DNA from: Castanea sativa
Taxonomy: Eukaryota > Streptophyta > Magnoliopsida > Fagales > Fagaceae
DNA length: 64,000 nt
Reading direction: 5' to 3'
NCBI RefSeq assembly: GCF_040712315.1
Contig: NC_134017.1
Location: forward strand, 23,168,322 to 23,232,321
The notes under the pieces are model-generated. The model did no database searches, was not told the origin of the DNA, and worked only from the letters and a program-made list of their open reading frames with translations. Of the stretch, positions 48,365-60,300 are shown piece by piece. Made by a program: the position numbers and the translations under genes. How positions within the stretch are numbered: position 1 is the stretch's first letter; every line of letters begins with the position of its first letter.

Positions 48365-50584
48365 TGTGAGAGACGGGGAAATTGTCTCTAAAAAAAGAGA
48401 GATTTTTGGAGTGTTTTTTAGGGCACTTCTCTTTTTGGGTAAACAGTGTGGAGTCACCACTTATTTTTTTATGTTCAAAAAATAAGAAAAACTAAATACA
48501 GATTTATATGACTGAATGTTTCATTCATTGATTGAATAAATAAAAATATAAGTTCGAAAATTTGAACTTTACATGGCTTTGGGTCCTAGTTACAATCTAC
48601 CAAATATACATGGCTTTTTGTCATATTTACAATCTACCCAAAATAAAAATAAAAATAAAGCTAAGTCTACTTAACCAAAAATCTAAATCCGGAGGCTAGG
48701 TTACAGAATGGGAAGGTGTTAGGCACCGATTCTGCCTAGACAGAGTTTGATCTTCTAAACTCTTGTAACCAATGTATTATTTTATGCATGTTATGTATGA
48801 TATGTTGAACATGTGAAATAAACTAATTACATAAAACCATTTATGAATGCATCCTCTTTTTCATTTAAAAAAATTCAGATTTGTTTTTATATTTAGAGGA
48901 AATTGATTTTGGCATAAAAAAATCAGATCTATTTTTGTTTGTTGAAAAGATTTTTGAAGAGAAAATTCAGATTTGTTTTTGCTTAATAAAAACAAAGTAT
49001 TTTGATTAGTTTTAAAAAAAATTAGATCTATTTTTATATTTTAAAAAAATATGTGAAGAGGATCTCATTCACAAAATAATTTCATGCTTCATGAGTCAAA
49101 CAAAACCAAGAACAATATATGATCTCCTTTTTTATTTCAAAAATCTGCATGCATTAAAAAGTCAAATCTGTATTTAAAGAAGATACCAAATCCATTTTCA
49201 TTTTAAGAAAAACTCAGATCTACATCTAAGAAAGATGTAGATCCGTTTTGTTTTGAAGAAAATTTAGATCTACATCCAAGAAGATGTAAATTTGTTTTGT
49301 TTTGAAGAAAAAAAAAAGTTAATTGCATGCAAATCTTTAAAACTAAGAAACAGATTATGGTAACAATAAAAAAAAGATCATACTTTCACAATCTACATTA
49401 ACAAGTCAGAATATGAATTTTTAAAAATAAGAGAGCATGCATCATCACGATTAAAGAAATATAAGAACAAAAGGGTTAGAGTACAACCTATTGCATGAGC
49501 ACACTTTGTTCCTTCAAAGGATGTTTTAGGGTTCAAAGAAATTTGTTTAATTCCTTTTGAAACCTAAAAACCCTAATTTAGGTAGCAAACCTCAGAGAAG
49601 GGATCAGGAAATATGGGTGATTTGAGAGTAAAAAACGTATGCCTCTCAGAGTGTAGCAAAAAGGTGTTGAATTATGAGGTTCAGCCTCTATTTATAGAGG
49701 TCAGAAATTTCTAAAAAATAGGTATGGATGATTAGGGTTTGAATTTGGACGCATCCTTTTGCGAAAATGTCGAAAATGGTGTGCATTATCATCACCCGAA
49801 GGCCGTTGGGACAAAGCCCATCCAAGTGCAATTCGGCACTTTCAAAGTGCTGTTCGGCACTCCAAAAGTGCCGAATCTTGGATGCTGAATGCACTTTCGT
49901 GTTCGGGTGCCAATTGGACTTTCTTTCTAGGGTTTTTTGGCCGGTCCTTGTACCTAGATGCGTTTTCATCCTCCGCGTATGATTTTTTTTTAATTTCTTT
50001 TTTGGATAATTCAGGCTTTTTTAGAACAATTATCTTGTGGATAAATCCCATAAAATAGATTTTGATAAAGTTCAGATTATCCACAATTTTATTGTTATTT
50101 AATCATCCCTTTTATTCATATGCATGCATCTCTATCTTAAACACTAATTATCAACTAATCACAAAATTATTTAATTAATTTTGGTTGTTTGACAAATCAG
50201 AATTAATATAAGTTAATCGTGTGTGGTCGACTCTTCCTAGACACAATGCATATGGACTGTGCAAACTTGATCATGCGATATCTTCTGATCCGATGGTCCA
50301 ATTTAGAAATCAGAAACACCGTTGCGGCCGTTAGAATCTCAAGATCATTATTATGATATGTAATGAATGACATGATGCATGTAATGCAAAGACAAATTGA
50401 TGCAAGTAATGCAAAGACAAATTGATGCATGTAATGCAAAAACAGATGATGCATGTAATGCAAGAATCGAATGATGCATGTGATGCAAGAACAAATTGAT
50501 GCATGTGATGCAAGAATGATTTTTGGGGAACATGGATGGTCATCCTCCTTGATTAAATCATGGGTGCAAAATCGAGTGTCTATA
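48365..50584 (+). mobile_element. Solo-LTR-like element (2.22 kb) inserted in the LINE
   Basis: Relative of 27365-29904 with the same ends (TGTGAGAGAC...ATCGAGTGTCTATA; the final CA has become TA). Flanks are GCGGG (48360-48364) and ATGGG (50585-50589), one change each from GTGGG. Removing the element plus one copy restores the LINE endonuclease frame as METH-ILGTRAEEV, which fixes the insertion point. It contains about three ~50-bp units (49140-49310) and an expanded ~24-bp array (50370-50515). It is younger than the LINE. Confidence 0.8.
50370..50515 (+). repeat. ~24-bp tandem array, about 6 copies
   Basis: The unit is GATGCATGTAATGCAAGAAC plus AAATT or similar, with small changes between copies. 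The related element at 27365-29904 has the single-copy equivalent (GCATGTAATGAAATC near 29813), so this array expanded after the two split. It gives His/Cys/Ile-rich chance ORFs on the minus strand. Confidence 0.9.
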
Positions 50585-51376
50585 ATGGGTTTCCATTATA
50601 ACAGCAATTGCGGGTCTAAGACGCCTTGCCATATCTAGAAAATTTCTATGGAAAGAAGTGCTCCCAGCACCCCTGCAATTCCAGACCAGAATCTTCATCT
50701 CAGACGGATTGAAGGGATTGGTTTGATGGCCAAGGCCCGATCTAAGGTCCCTCGAAGTTTGGGTTAGGAGTTCTTGTGCAAATGGGTTCAGCAGGAAAAG
50801 AAAGGTGCGGGGGGTTGGGTGTTTGTGGTGATGGCAACGAATTGTCATTCTGAAGCAAGGTACCCATGGGAGGACCTGAATGAGGAAGGTGTTCTCCTCT
50901 GTTCCACAAAAAGGAAGGCTGATGAGGGAGTTCTCGAGGGAAAGAAGCGCTGTCAAACATCCTTGGGCCTCGATAACGCTCGGCACAGTCCCTGTCCTCA
51001 GGTGAGGATGAAGGGTCTCTGTCTGGAGAGCGGGGAGGAGAGTGGTGGTCGGGGAGACTATGGCGAGGTCTGGCGAGAGAGGAATGATGACACGGTCGAA
51101 GGGAGAGTTCGGAGGTGGCAAGGAAGATTGGCTTCGTAATGTCCTCATGACTTCCTTTTTGATGTGTGCCCAAAACATGTTGGGGCATGTTTGTATCCAT
51201 CGAGAAGGTTGGTTCGAATGGGTTGAAGGCGATTTCTGCTGAGGAGTGCCCAATGGTCTCTAGTTAGAGGGTCGAAGAAATCGATCAGGGGCATCTCCAT
51301 GAGGTTGGGATTATGTGACATGTTTTGTGGTGCTTTCTTGTAGAGGCAAGATTGAAGGGTTCATGGCGAGGCTAGC

Positions 51377-52932
51377 TTAGCCGTCCATGGTGTTGTTGCT
51401 TAAGGGACAGGCAGATGGAATTTTCGAGGGCATGTTGGACTGCTTAACGGGTTTTGGGGCTGGGCTATCCTTAGGGAATGGCTTATCGGTAAGCATAGGG
51501 TGAAGAGCATGAGTACCGGTTGAGGAAAGGACAGTGATCTCGGTAGAATGGGAGGCGGAGATAAGAGCAAGACTTGGGAAAGAATTTGAATTAAAGTTTG
51601 AAGTCTCGATCTGAGGGGAGGCAGAGATAGTATTGACTATTGTGTTAATGGGAATCCAATGGGTAGTAGAGGCTTTAACAATTGCTTTTTTAGAAGCTTG
51701 GCCTGATGTGATAGCATATGGGTGTGATACGTTAGCATCAGAGCTTTTAAGGATAGGGGTAAGCGCCTTGTCTGAGTGCATAGGGCTAGGGATGATGGGC
51801 TAGGCAATAGGGGGGTTAAGGGTCGAAGCTCAATGCATGGGAAGGGGCTTGGATTTAGGCTCACGTGATTGGGCATTATCACCCAATGACTTGAAGTTTG
51901 AATGGCCGGGATTGTGTTCATGGCGCTGTAATGTTGCCCTTGGGTGGTTTTTGGCGCTGAAATTTTTTTGTTTAGGAGGTTTTTTACATTGGAAAAGCAT
52001 CCATTCATCGAAATTGTGGGGGGGGGGGAATTTGGTGGTGGTTGTGAAGGTGGTTCAGAGTTGTTGGACGTGGGCGTGGGGCGAATGATAGATGGACAAA
52101 GGGAAGCTTTATGTCCAACTTTGCCACATTCAAAGCATATGGCTGAGATACCCTCATACTGGACGGGCTGAAGTAGAGAACCTATCCTTACCTTGGAGAT
52201 AAGAGGTGAGTCCAGGTTGATTTGAATGTAAAGGCGAGCGTATCTTCCTCGACTGTTGTCAATGGTACGAGAGTCTATTTTTAAAAGCATACCGAGCTAG
52301 TTACCGATTCTGTGAAGGATGGACTCATCGTATAGTTCAATGGGAAGCTTTGGGAGACGAGCCCAGATTGATGTGGTGGTGAGCATTGCTGCAGAAGGTT
52401 TGAACCACGGTGACCATCTCCGAATGGACAAGAATTGCTGTCCGATGAACCAGGGGCCGTTGCTAATGACTTTCCAATAATCTTCTTTAAGCTTAAAACG
52501 GATAAGGAAGTAATCCAGGCCAAGGTCAATGATGTGAATATCCCTAGCCAGTTTCCAGATAGCTCTGATTTTGTAGTCGAAGTATTTAAACCCAAGGGGT
52601 TTACTAAATGCTTTGACGATGAGTGTAGAATGCCATGGTGATCTGGTCCAAAGTTTTTCTTCTCTGGAGAGTAGGATTGTTGGGTAGGGGTCATCGTTGT
52701 CCAGTTCGATGTCTGAGTGCATGTCTTCATCGTCGAAGGGAAGGGTTTGAGCTGAGAGGTCTTCCCAATCTAAGGAGGGATGTAATACTGAGTCTTTGTA
52801 AGATAGGATGGGCCTTTGGGGTGAGAAGGGCTTGGAAGCAGCCTTCTGTTTCTTGGTATTGCGGACGAGGTGGTCGGTTTCTTCAGTGGAGAGAGCTAAT
52901 TCTTCAGCAGACATACCTTCTTGGTGGTGCAT
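51377..52932 (-). pseudogene. LINE ORF1 (gag-like, DUF4283 and CCHC zinc knuckle), broken
   Basis: Starts at ATG 52932. The first 211 codons (to 52300) match plant LINE ORF1 proteins with a DUF4283-like region (IKFKLKEDYW-type sequence, here FLIRFKLKEDYW, then NGPWFIGQQFLSIRRW and IWARLPKLPIELYDE). A single in-frame TAG (52297-52299) interrupts RIGN*LG; a CAG (Gln) codon would fit. The frame then continues through KIDSRTIDNSRGRYARLYIQ to the zinc knuckle CFECGKVGHKASLC (Cx2Cx4Hx4C). The proline/serine-rich tail has at least one frameshift near 51780. This protein normally binds the element RNA. Confidence is high for family, lower for the C-terminal limit. Confidence 0.85.
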
Positions 52933-52950
52933 AATTGCTACAATAATATG

Positions 52951-53464
52951 CTACTAGTAGCAAAACACAATAGAGCTAAAAATTAAAACAGAACATCATT
53001 TTTTACATTAATCGGTCATCTCGCTTCTAAATAAAATAATCATTTTCTCTCCTCTCAATAATAAATAAATAATAAAAAAAGAATATTTAAATAAGTGGGT
53101 AAAATAATAAGGTATAGGATGTATGGTATATTATTAAATGGTGTCGTAAAATAGATAAAATGACTCTCTAGTGTGCTAAAGTAACATTTTTTTTTTCATA
53201 AAAAAAAGTAACATTTTTTTAGCACACTCAATACTATCACTAAGCCATTTGATTTTTTCTTTTTTATATAAATTTTTATTTTGTTGGATGTTCGTAGCTA
53301 ATCTTTTAGTTTTTATTGAATAATCATTGAAATTGTTCTTCAAAAAAAAAAAAAAAGACCAGTGACATTGAAAACCAAGATTCAAGAAGTAGACACGTAA
53401 GATATTACTGTCGTGGGAATCGTTGAACTTACAAAGCTTATAAACTGCAAAGAGTTGTCAACAA
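52951..53464. other. AT-rich spacer between LINE and tRNA gene
   Basis: No gene. A duplicated AAGTAACATTTTTTT word (53180-53220) and A/T-runs are the only structure. Confidence 0.4.
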
Positions 53465-53536
53465 GTCGTTGTAGTATAGTGGTGAGTATTCCCGCCTGTC
53501 ACGCGGGTGACCCGGGTTCGATCCCCGGCAACGGCG
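53465..53536 (+). tRNA. trnD-GUC: tRNA-Asp (anticodon GTC)
   Basis: 72 nt with a full cloverleaf. The acceptor stem GTCGTTG pairs with CAACGGC with one G-U pair; the discriminator is G at 53536. A-box TAGTATAGTGG and B-box GGTTCGATCC are intact. The anticodon stem is CCCGC/GCGGG with anticodon GTC at 53498-53500 in the loop CTGTCAC. There is no intron and no encoded CCA. A pol III terminator TTTTT lies at 53544-53548. It matches plant cytosolic tRNA-Asp as I remember it, so it is probably functional. It lies about 530 bases beyond the LINE 5' end. Confidence 0.97.
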
Positions 53537-53548
53537 TTATTTATTTTT

Positions 53549-54688
53549 ATTTATTTTATCTTGACTTCGAATTCGCCCATCAAAAATTGGAATACGATTT
53601 GTAATCCAACAAGTATGGGGGCTATGATTAACAAATATTGCTGAGCCATGCTGGTTTTGACATTACAACAGCAGCAAATTATAATTAAGCTCTAAATTGA
53701 TCAAGTTGAGTCCTTGAAAGCCTATGCCGGTTTTGAAGAGCCAGGTGACCCCTTGTGGGGAGGACCTACAGTTCTGTTGCTTACAGTCAATATGACCAAG
53801 CTGATCAGTTAGACTTTTATCATTTTTGTAGGTGATGTACGTAGCCTTTGCTATCCTTGCTAATCCTATTACTATACCTTGGCTGATGCATAGAAAAAGT
53901 TGAGCATTCCAGTGTTTCCATAATTCTTTCTATGCATGACTGACTAGAAATTGTTAGGTCTATATGTATTAGCGTTGACAAATCATGTTAAATTATGAGC
54001 CTTCTTGTGTTTTAGAGTTGTAATTCAAGATAAAGACAAAGACCCAAAATTAGCTCAAGAAAGAGAAGTTTCTGTTAGCTCGATATCAATCTTGATAGCA
54101 ACCTCAATTTGTCAAGCTACTTCAATCAAGGATTGCACGACCAAATTTGGATAGACCCATTAAGTCATCAATTTTAGCCCTAATTCTCTTAATTTTACCA
54201 TATCGAATTTATCAGTAAATTTAAAGATCAATTGGTGAAATTTCTTGGTCTAGCCCTATCAAATTTGACAAAATCTTTCACTCACTCAAATTCAAGGTAC
54301 CTGAGATTAATAGGCTGTCTATAATCTTTATTAATGAGCCCCAACTTATTATTTTTTTCTTTCGTTTTACACTATATTTAAGCTATGTCTCCTATTTTGA
54401 CCAAATTACAAAATAAGAAATTCTGCTGGGAGCAAAAAATACAAAATAAGACTTCTGTTCAATGATAACAAACCCAAGCCTTGCTTAAATATATATCCTT
54501 TTATTCTGACCATTAAAAGTTAAAAAGAAAAACTTTATTTATTATAAAATTCACTAAGATAAAGCTGTAGTACTCATTACCACACTCATACACAAAGCGA
54601 TTTTTTAAAAAAAAATTAAAAGGCAAAAGGTTCAGATTTTAAACAATAAAAGTTGCTACTAGTGCACACTACACACAAGGCATATTTC
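53549..54688. other. Intergenic DNA downstream of the dioxygenase gene
   Basis: No second gene was recognised. The part next to 54688 is the likely 3' untranslated region of the minus-strand dioxygenase gene. Confidence 0.4.
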
Positions 54689-55395
54689 TCATATTCCACA
54701 ATAATTCCTCAAAGCGGACTTGGCTTTCTGACCAGCCTCAGAGTAGTAGTAGCCGAGGAACTGAACATGATCAAAGGGCTTAAAGAGCAAAGGGTGTTCC
54801 TCATCAACTAGCTCTTTCGGGGCTTCAATGATGTAACCTGCTTTGGGGATTGAGAACAATCCAGTTGAGTACCTTGCCTCATCTCCAGTCATCATCACTC
54901 GATGATTTGGAGAGTGCAACCTACCGTTTGTCCATGCCTGCAAAATCAGCCACAATTTATTTATTTACACAATTAATTGTTTTGGTAATTGTTTCGTTCT
55001 TTTTGACAATTTGATTATTGGAGTGAAGAAATTTGAATATTGAATATTTTCGTTAAAAATAATTAGTTGATGTCAATTTAGTTATAAGGCTTTTGGCTCT
55101 CAATGATTTTAATTTCTTTCTTGGTTGCATGCATTTTATGAAAGAAAAAGAGTATAAGAAAAAGGCAAGGTTCATAACATTTCAACTTCACTTATTCCAA
55201 AAAAAAAAAATTCAATTTCAACTTTGAATTCAAAAATAGATTTTGAAAAAAAAAAAAGATGAAACAAAACTTTGAATTAAAAATAGATTTATTAAATCAA
55301 ATTTGGTGAAAGTACCATATATTTAGATACAAAAGTAGAATATTCTATTCTATACTCCAGCACTTATGATATGTCATATTATCATATGTCTAGGC

Positions 55396-55467
<72 letters not shown>

Positions 55468-55823
55468 CGAAGCTTTGAAGCTCCCATAATTTTCTACATC
55501 AGCACCGTATTTAAAAAATAAAAAATAAAATTAAAAACTCTATTCACTCAAAACCGGATACTTATGTTAAAAAAAAAAAATGAAAACAAAACAAAACCTA
55601 GCTTAACCCGACTCCTCTCTTTCAAACCTAACGCATTCAAATTTCAGATGCTCTCTCTTCCCTTCTTATTCTGGTTTTTCTTCTCCAGCCGTTCCCTTTA
55701 TTATTTCGATTTTAATACCCTGCCACCCCTGCCTATATGATTTATTCTCTTAACTATTCCACAATCAGGAAAAAAGAAAAGGCTCCAGCACTTATGATAT
55801 GTCATATTATCGTATGTCTAGGC

Positions 55824-55872
<49 letters not shown>

Positions 55873-57291
55873 AAACTGAAGCCTCTAAAGCTTTCATAAT
55901 TTTTCACATCAGCACAATATTTAAATAAAATTATCATTTTAAATAAAATTATTTTTGTTTAGTCCAAACTTAACAAGAAGTGAAACTCTATATCTCTAAC
56001 AAGTCAAACTTAAACTTAAACTCAAACTCGATCATTCTTATCATTTTCTTTAAATATAATTATTTTTGTTCAATCCAAATTTAACAAGGAGTGAAACTCT
56101 ATCTCTTTAACAAGTCCAACTTAAACTCAAATTCAAACATTGATAATTTATCTCCAAATTTGGAGAGCTAAAATCAATCAATAAAAAAACCAAATTACTA
56201 CACGTAAAAAAAAAAAAAAAAAGAAGCAACGTGATATATGATTGAGTTAGCATGATTTGTTTTTCACACCTTCACAAATTAAGTTTGAATCCAAGAGAAA
56301 TTGAGTTGAACTAAAACTCTACTACTAAGTCTACCCTACTCTACTATTTAAGAATGCTAAAATCAATCAATAAAAACCCAAAATTAACAAAGAATTCAAT
56401 TGCGTTTCATGTCTTTTATTAATATGATATATATAAATCTGGAATTTTTTATGCAAAAAAATTAATTAATCAGTAGGTAAAGTACGTACAAGTAATGGGC
56501 ATCAATAAACGTGAGTAACATAAACTGAGATGTAACAAAAATAGTTCCAATCTAATAGGAACTCAACCACTTTCGATGGAATCATAAAAAGCTTCCAATT
56601 CTAATAATTTATACCAAACTCTAAAAATCCAAAACCCTACTATAAATTCTCTTTCGTTCTTCTAAAAACCAATCTAATTTTTTTTTTTTTCCAGTTACAA
56701 AACAAAGACTATGGAGTCTAAGAAAGCCATCTTCTTCACTTTTTCCTTAGTTTCTCTGCCAATTATTCATATCACAACAACTCCAAATATTACTGCCATC
56801 TTTGCCTTTGGTGACTCAACCATTGACACGGGCAACAACAACCACATAACAATGATCTTCCACAGTGACTACCAGCCCTATGGCCAAGACTTGCCAGGCC
56901 ATGTTTCGTTAGGAAGGTTTTCTAATGGAAAATTAGCAATAGATTATATAGTTGCCTTGGGCCTCAAGGAAAGATTTGGTTTTTTCAGCGAGAATAGCTC
57001 CCTAGCTTATTTTTATTTTTATTTTTTATTTTTTTGCGTATCTATTTTTCAATTAACTAGAAAATCATTGAATTGATCTTCTTAGAAGATTACAAATGAT
57101 TCCTTAATTGCATTGTTAATTAATGAAGCCATATGATACTGTTGACTTAATTTACAATCATGTGATATCTCAATTTCTTTTTAATAAATTACACTTTAAA
57201 TCATTAAATTTATATTTTTTATTTTTAAGCAAAATAAATACTTTTAATTTTTATCTAACTATCCTGTGCATTTAACGACTAGTTGTTGTTG

Positions 57292-57329
<38 letters not shown>

Positions 57330-60300
57330 GTGGGGTCTTGGGCTTCGGCCGAGAGCGTGGGGCTTTGGCCGAGATCGTGAGTCGTTCAAGTCCAAGGAGG
57401 AATATCTCCTCGGATAAGCTAAACGCAGATCGGGTATAGATCCTAATGATTAAAGTGACATTCTAGGAAGTTCTAATGATAGGGACGAGCATCATGAACA
57501 TACAAGAGGGATAAGGACTCAAAAATTTCTAAGGGAAAGCTGCTACACTGCATTGAATGTCTTGCAGCTAACTTTCGGACCACATTTATGTGGAAAAGAC
57601 CCCCTGAAAAGGTGCCACCTCGGCAACCACAACTCACAGAAGGCCAGAAAGGGTGTCTGGTGGGACAAGTACTTAAATGGTGGCTCAAAAGATCAATAAG
57701 TGTAGGATTAAGATCATTCAAAAGGAACTATATAATGGAAGAGGCCCTTCATGAAAAGGGGATGGAAAAAGGGGAAGAGAAAGCATTGTAGCAATCTCAA
57801 ACAATCCTGTAACCATTGTCATCCAATATATACTCGGACTGTGCCGAGGACAAACTTTCTCACACAAACTGAGTTCAATTCTTGTTGGCTCATCATCCAA
57901 AACCATATTAACTATTATCCATGCACTAAAACCTAGCTCTTTGACCCATTCTCTACAAATTTATTGTACTAGGTTTACTGGGTCAAGATCCTTTACATTT
58001 TGGGCTTGGGCTGAAAATCGTGTCCCTACAATTGGCGCCGTCTGTGGGAAGAGCTTGTGTGATAGTGAGTGCAACGGTTAAATATGGTAGGGATCAGGCC
58101 CCCATCAGCAAAGAGTCCCTGGGGAAAGCCATTATGGTGGCCAGTTTACTATGTGAGCAAGTCACTACATGAGGCACACACAGTTGTTGTCCTAACTTAG
58201 CTTCCGCTCTGGTCTATACTACGAAGTGCGGATTATACGGGGAGGGGTGTTGAATGGGGCACAGTTCTAGTAGCTTTTGACATCAAGTACATGCCTCGCA
58301 CCTCTGTCAAGGGCCAAGTCCTAGCGAATCTAGTGGCCGAGTTCGCTGAACCTCCATTAGAGGAAGTGGCAGCAACACATGAGCAATTCAAAGGGGCTCT
58401 GCGGCAGGGCTAGTTCTTGAAGGTATATATTGATATCTTCTAATCTATTGAAGTGGTTAAACAGAACCTTAGCTATGCCGGGTCCTCAGACCGCCTGCTT
58501 TGGGCAAATTAACACACACTAGCATCTATTGAAGTGGTTAAACAGAACCTTCGCTATGCAGGGTCCTCAGACCTCCTACTTTGGGGAAATTAACATACAC
58601 TAGCATCTATTGAAGTGGTTAAATAGAACCTTAGTTATGCCAGGTCCTCAGACCTCCTGCTTTATGGGAAATTAACACACAGACCTCCTGCTTTGGGGAA
58701 ATTAGCACACACTGGCATCTTTGGAAGTGATTAAACAGAACCTTAGCTATGTCGGGTCCTCAGACCTCCTGTTTTGGGGAAATTAACACACACTGGCATC
58801 TTTGGAAGTGGTTAAACAGAACCTTAGCTATGCTGGGTCCTCAGACCTCCTACTTTGGGGAAATTAATACACACTGGCATCTTTGGAAGTGGTTAAACAG
58901 AACCTTAGCTATGCCGGGTCCTTAGACATCTTGCTTTGGGGAAATTAACACACACACTGACAACTTTGGAAGTGTTTAAACTATAACTCGATCATGCCTC
59001 AGTTCTCAGACCAGATGATATGGGAAAGTTAACACTCCATGACATCTCTCTTCAAGTGTTTAAACTATAACTCGATCATTCCTCGATTCTCGGACCAGAT
59101 GATATGGGAAAGTTAACACTCCATGACATCTCTCTTCAAGTGTTTAAACTATAACTCGATCATGCCTCAGTTCTCGGACCAGATGATGTGGAAAAGTTAA
59201 CACTCCATAACAATTCTCAAAGTGTTTAAACTATAACTCAATCATGCCTCGGTCCTCGGACCAGATGATATGGGAAAGTTAACACTCTATAACAACTCTC
59301 AAAGTGTTTAAACTATAACTCAATCATGCCTCGGTCCTCAGACCAGATGATGTGAAAAAGTTAACACTCCATGACATCTCTCTTCAAGTGTTTAAACTAT
59401 AACTCGATCATGCCTTGGTCCTCAGACCAGATAATGTGGGAAAGTTGAGACTCCATGACAACTTTCAAAGCGTTCAAATGGAACCTTAATTATGCATAGC
59501 TTCTCAGACCACATACTTTGGGGAATTAACATTCCATGATATCTATTAGTTTCTCACTAAGTGTCAAGACAGGCCTAAGATTATACCCAAATCCTCAGAT
59601 TGATAGCTCTGGAAGGAGCAATTTACAGTACAAATATGGGGTGTGTGAAATGACACTCCCCCGAGTGTAAATCAAAGGATCAAAGCAGAATTAAGTCTTA
59701 AGAATTCAAAACCCAACTTTTTTCCTCGGATGAGAGGAAAAAACCAAAGTTTTGAGGGGCTATTGTGGGGTCTTGGGCTTCGGTAGAGAGCGTGGGGTTT
59801 TGGCCGAAATCGTGAATAGTTCGAGTCCGAGGAGGAATATCTCCTCGAATAAGCTAAACGCAGATCGGGTATAGATCCTAATGATCAAAGTGACCTTCTA
59901 GGAAGTTCTAATGATAGGGACGAGCATCATGAACATACAAGAGGGGTAAGGACTTAAAAATATCTAAGGGAAAGCTGCTACACTGCATTGAATGTCCTGT
60001 AGCTAACTTTCTGACTGCATTTATGTGGAAAAGACCCCCTGAAAAGGTGCCACCTCGGCAACCACAACTCATAGAAGGCCAGAAAGGGTGTTTGGTGGGA
60101 CAAGTACTCAAGTGGTGGCTCAAAAGATCAACGAGTGTAGGATTAAGATCATCTAAAATGAGCTATATAATGGAAGAGGCCTTTCATGAAAAAGGGGATG
60201 GAAAAAGGGGAAGAGAAAGCACTGTAGTAATCTTAAACAACTCCTGTAACCATTGTCATCCAATATATACTAGAACAGAGCTCCTCGAACTGTGCCAAGG

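Larger units (their letters stand above)
44345..50698 (-). pseudogene. LINE ORF2 (endonuclease, reverse transcriptase, RNase H), broken
   Basis: ORF2 starts MKILVWNCRGAG at 50698 (APE-type endonuclease). It is interrupted at 50585 by an LTR-like element and resumes at 48364 as ILGTRAEEV...GFSGGIWILW. A linker (47313-47717) leads to the RT at 45969-47300 (443 codons) with HKAPGPNGFHPIFFQ (61-75), KAFDRLEW (196-203) and GIRQGDPLFPYIF (249-261). The catalytic box reads IANN (298-301) where the family has FADD. Then come zf-RVT (45045-45560; SCPLC...HILRDC) and RNase H (44532-44987, Asp55, Glu95, Asp119), continuing past a stop into a YHKGNHCTDLLAKEGC-type end. Several stops and shifts separate the parts; it cannot make an active enzyme. 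Confidence 0.9.
44309..52950 (-). mobile_element. L1-type LINE retrotransposon, near full length, inactive
   Basis: Read on the minus strand: ORF1 (from 52932), ORF2 (from 50698), then an A-tail seen as the T-run 44309-44319. It is about 6.4 kb once the 2.22-kb element at 48365-50584 is removed. The order gag-like ORF1, endonuclease, reverse transcriptase, zf-RVT, RNase H is that of plant L1 elements that carry RNase H. It is broken by an insertion, a nonsense codon in ORF1, several stops and shifts in ORF2, and loss of the RT catalytic aspartates. Both flanks contain similar CTCTCTAGTGTG-like words (44262-44290 and 53160-53180), which might be the target duplication or an older repeat it landed in; I could not decide. 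The 5' end is approximate. Confidence 0.9.

Noticed and set aside
53413..53604. 63-codon ORF overlapping the tRNA-Asp gene
   Set aside because: A reading frame through a tRNA; the peptide is a translation of tRNA sequence.
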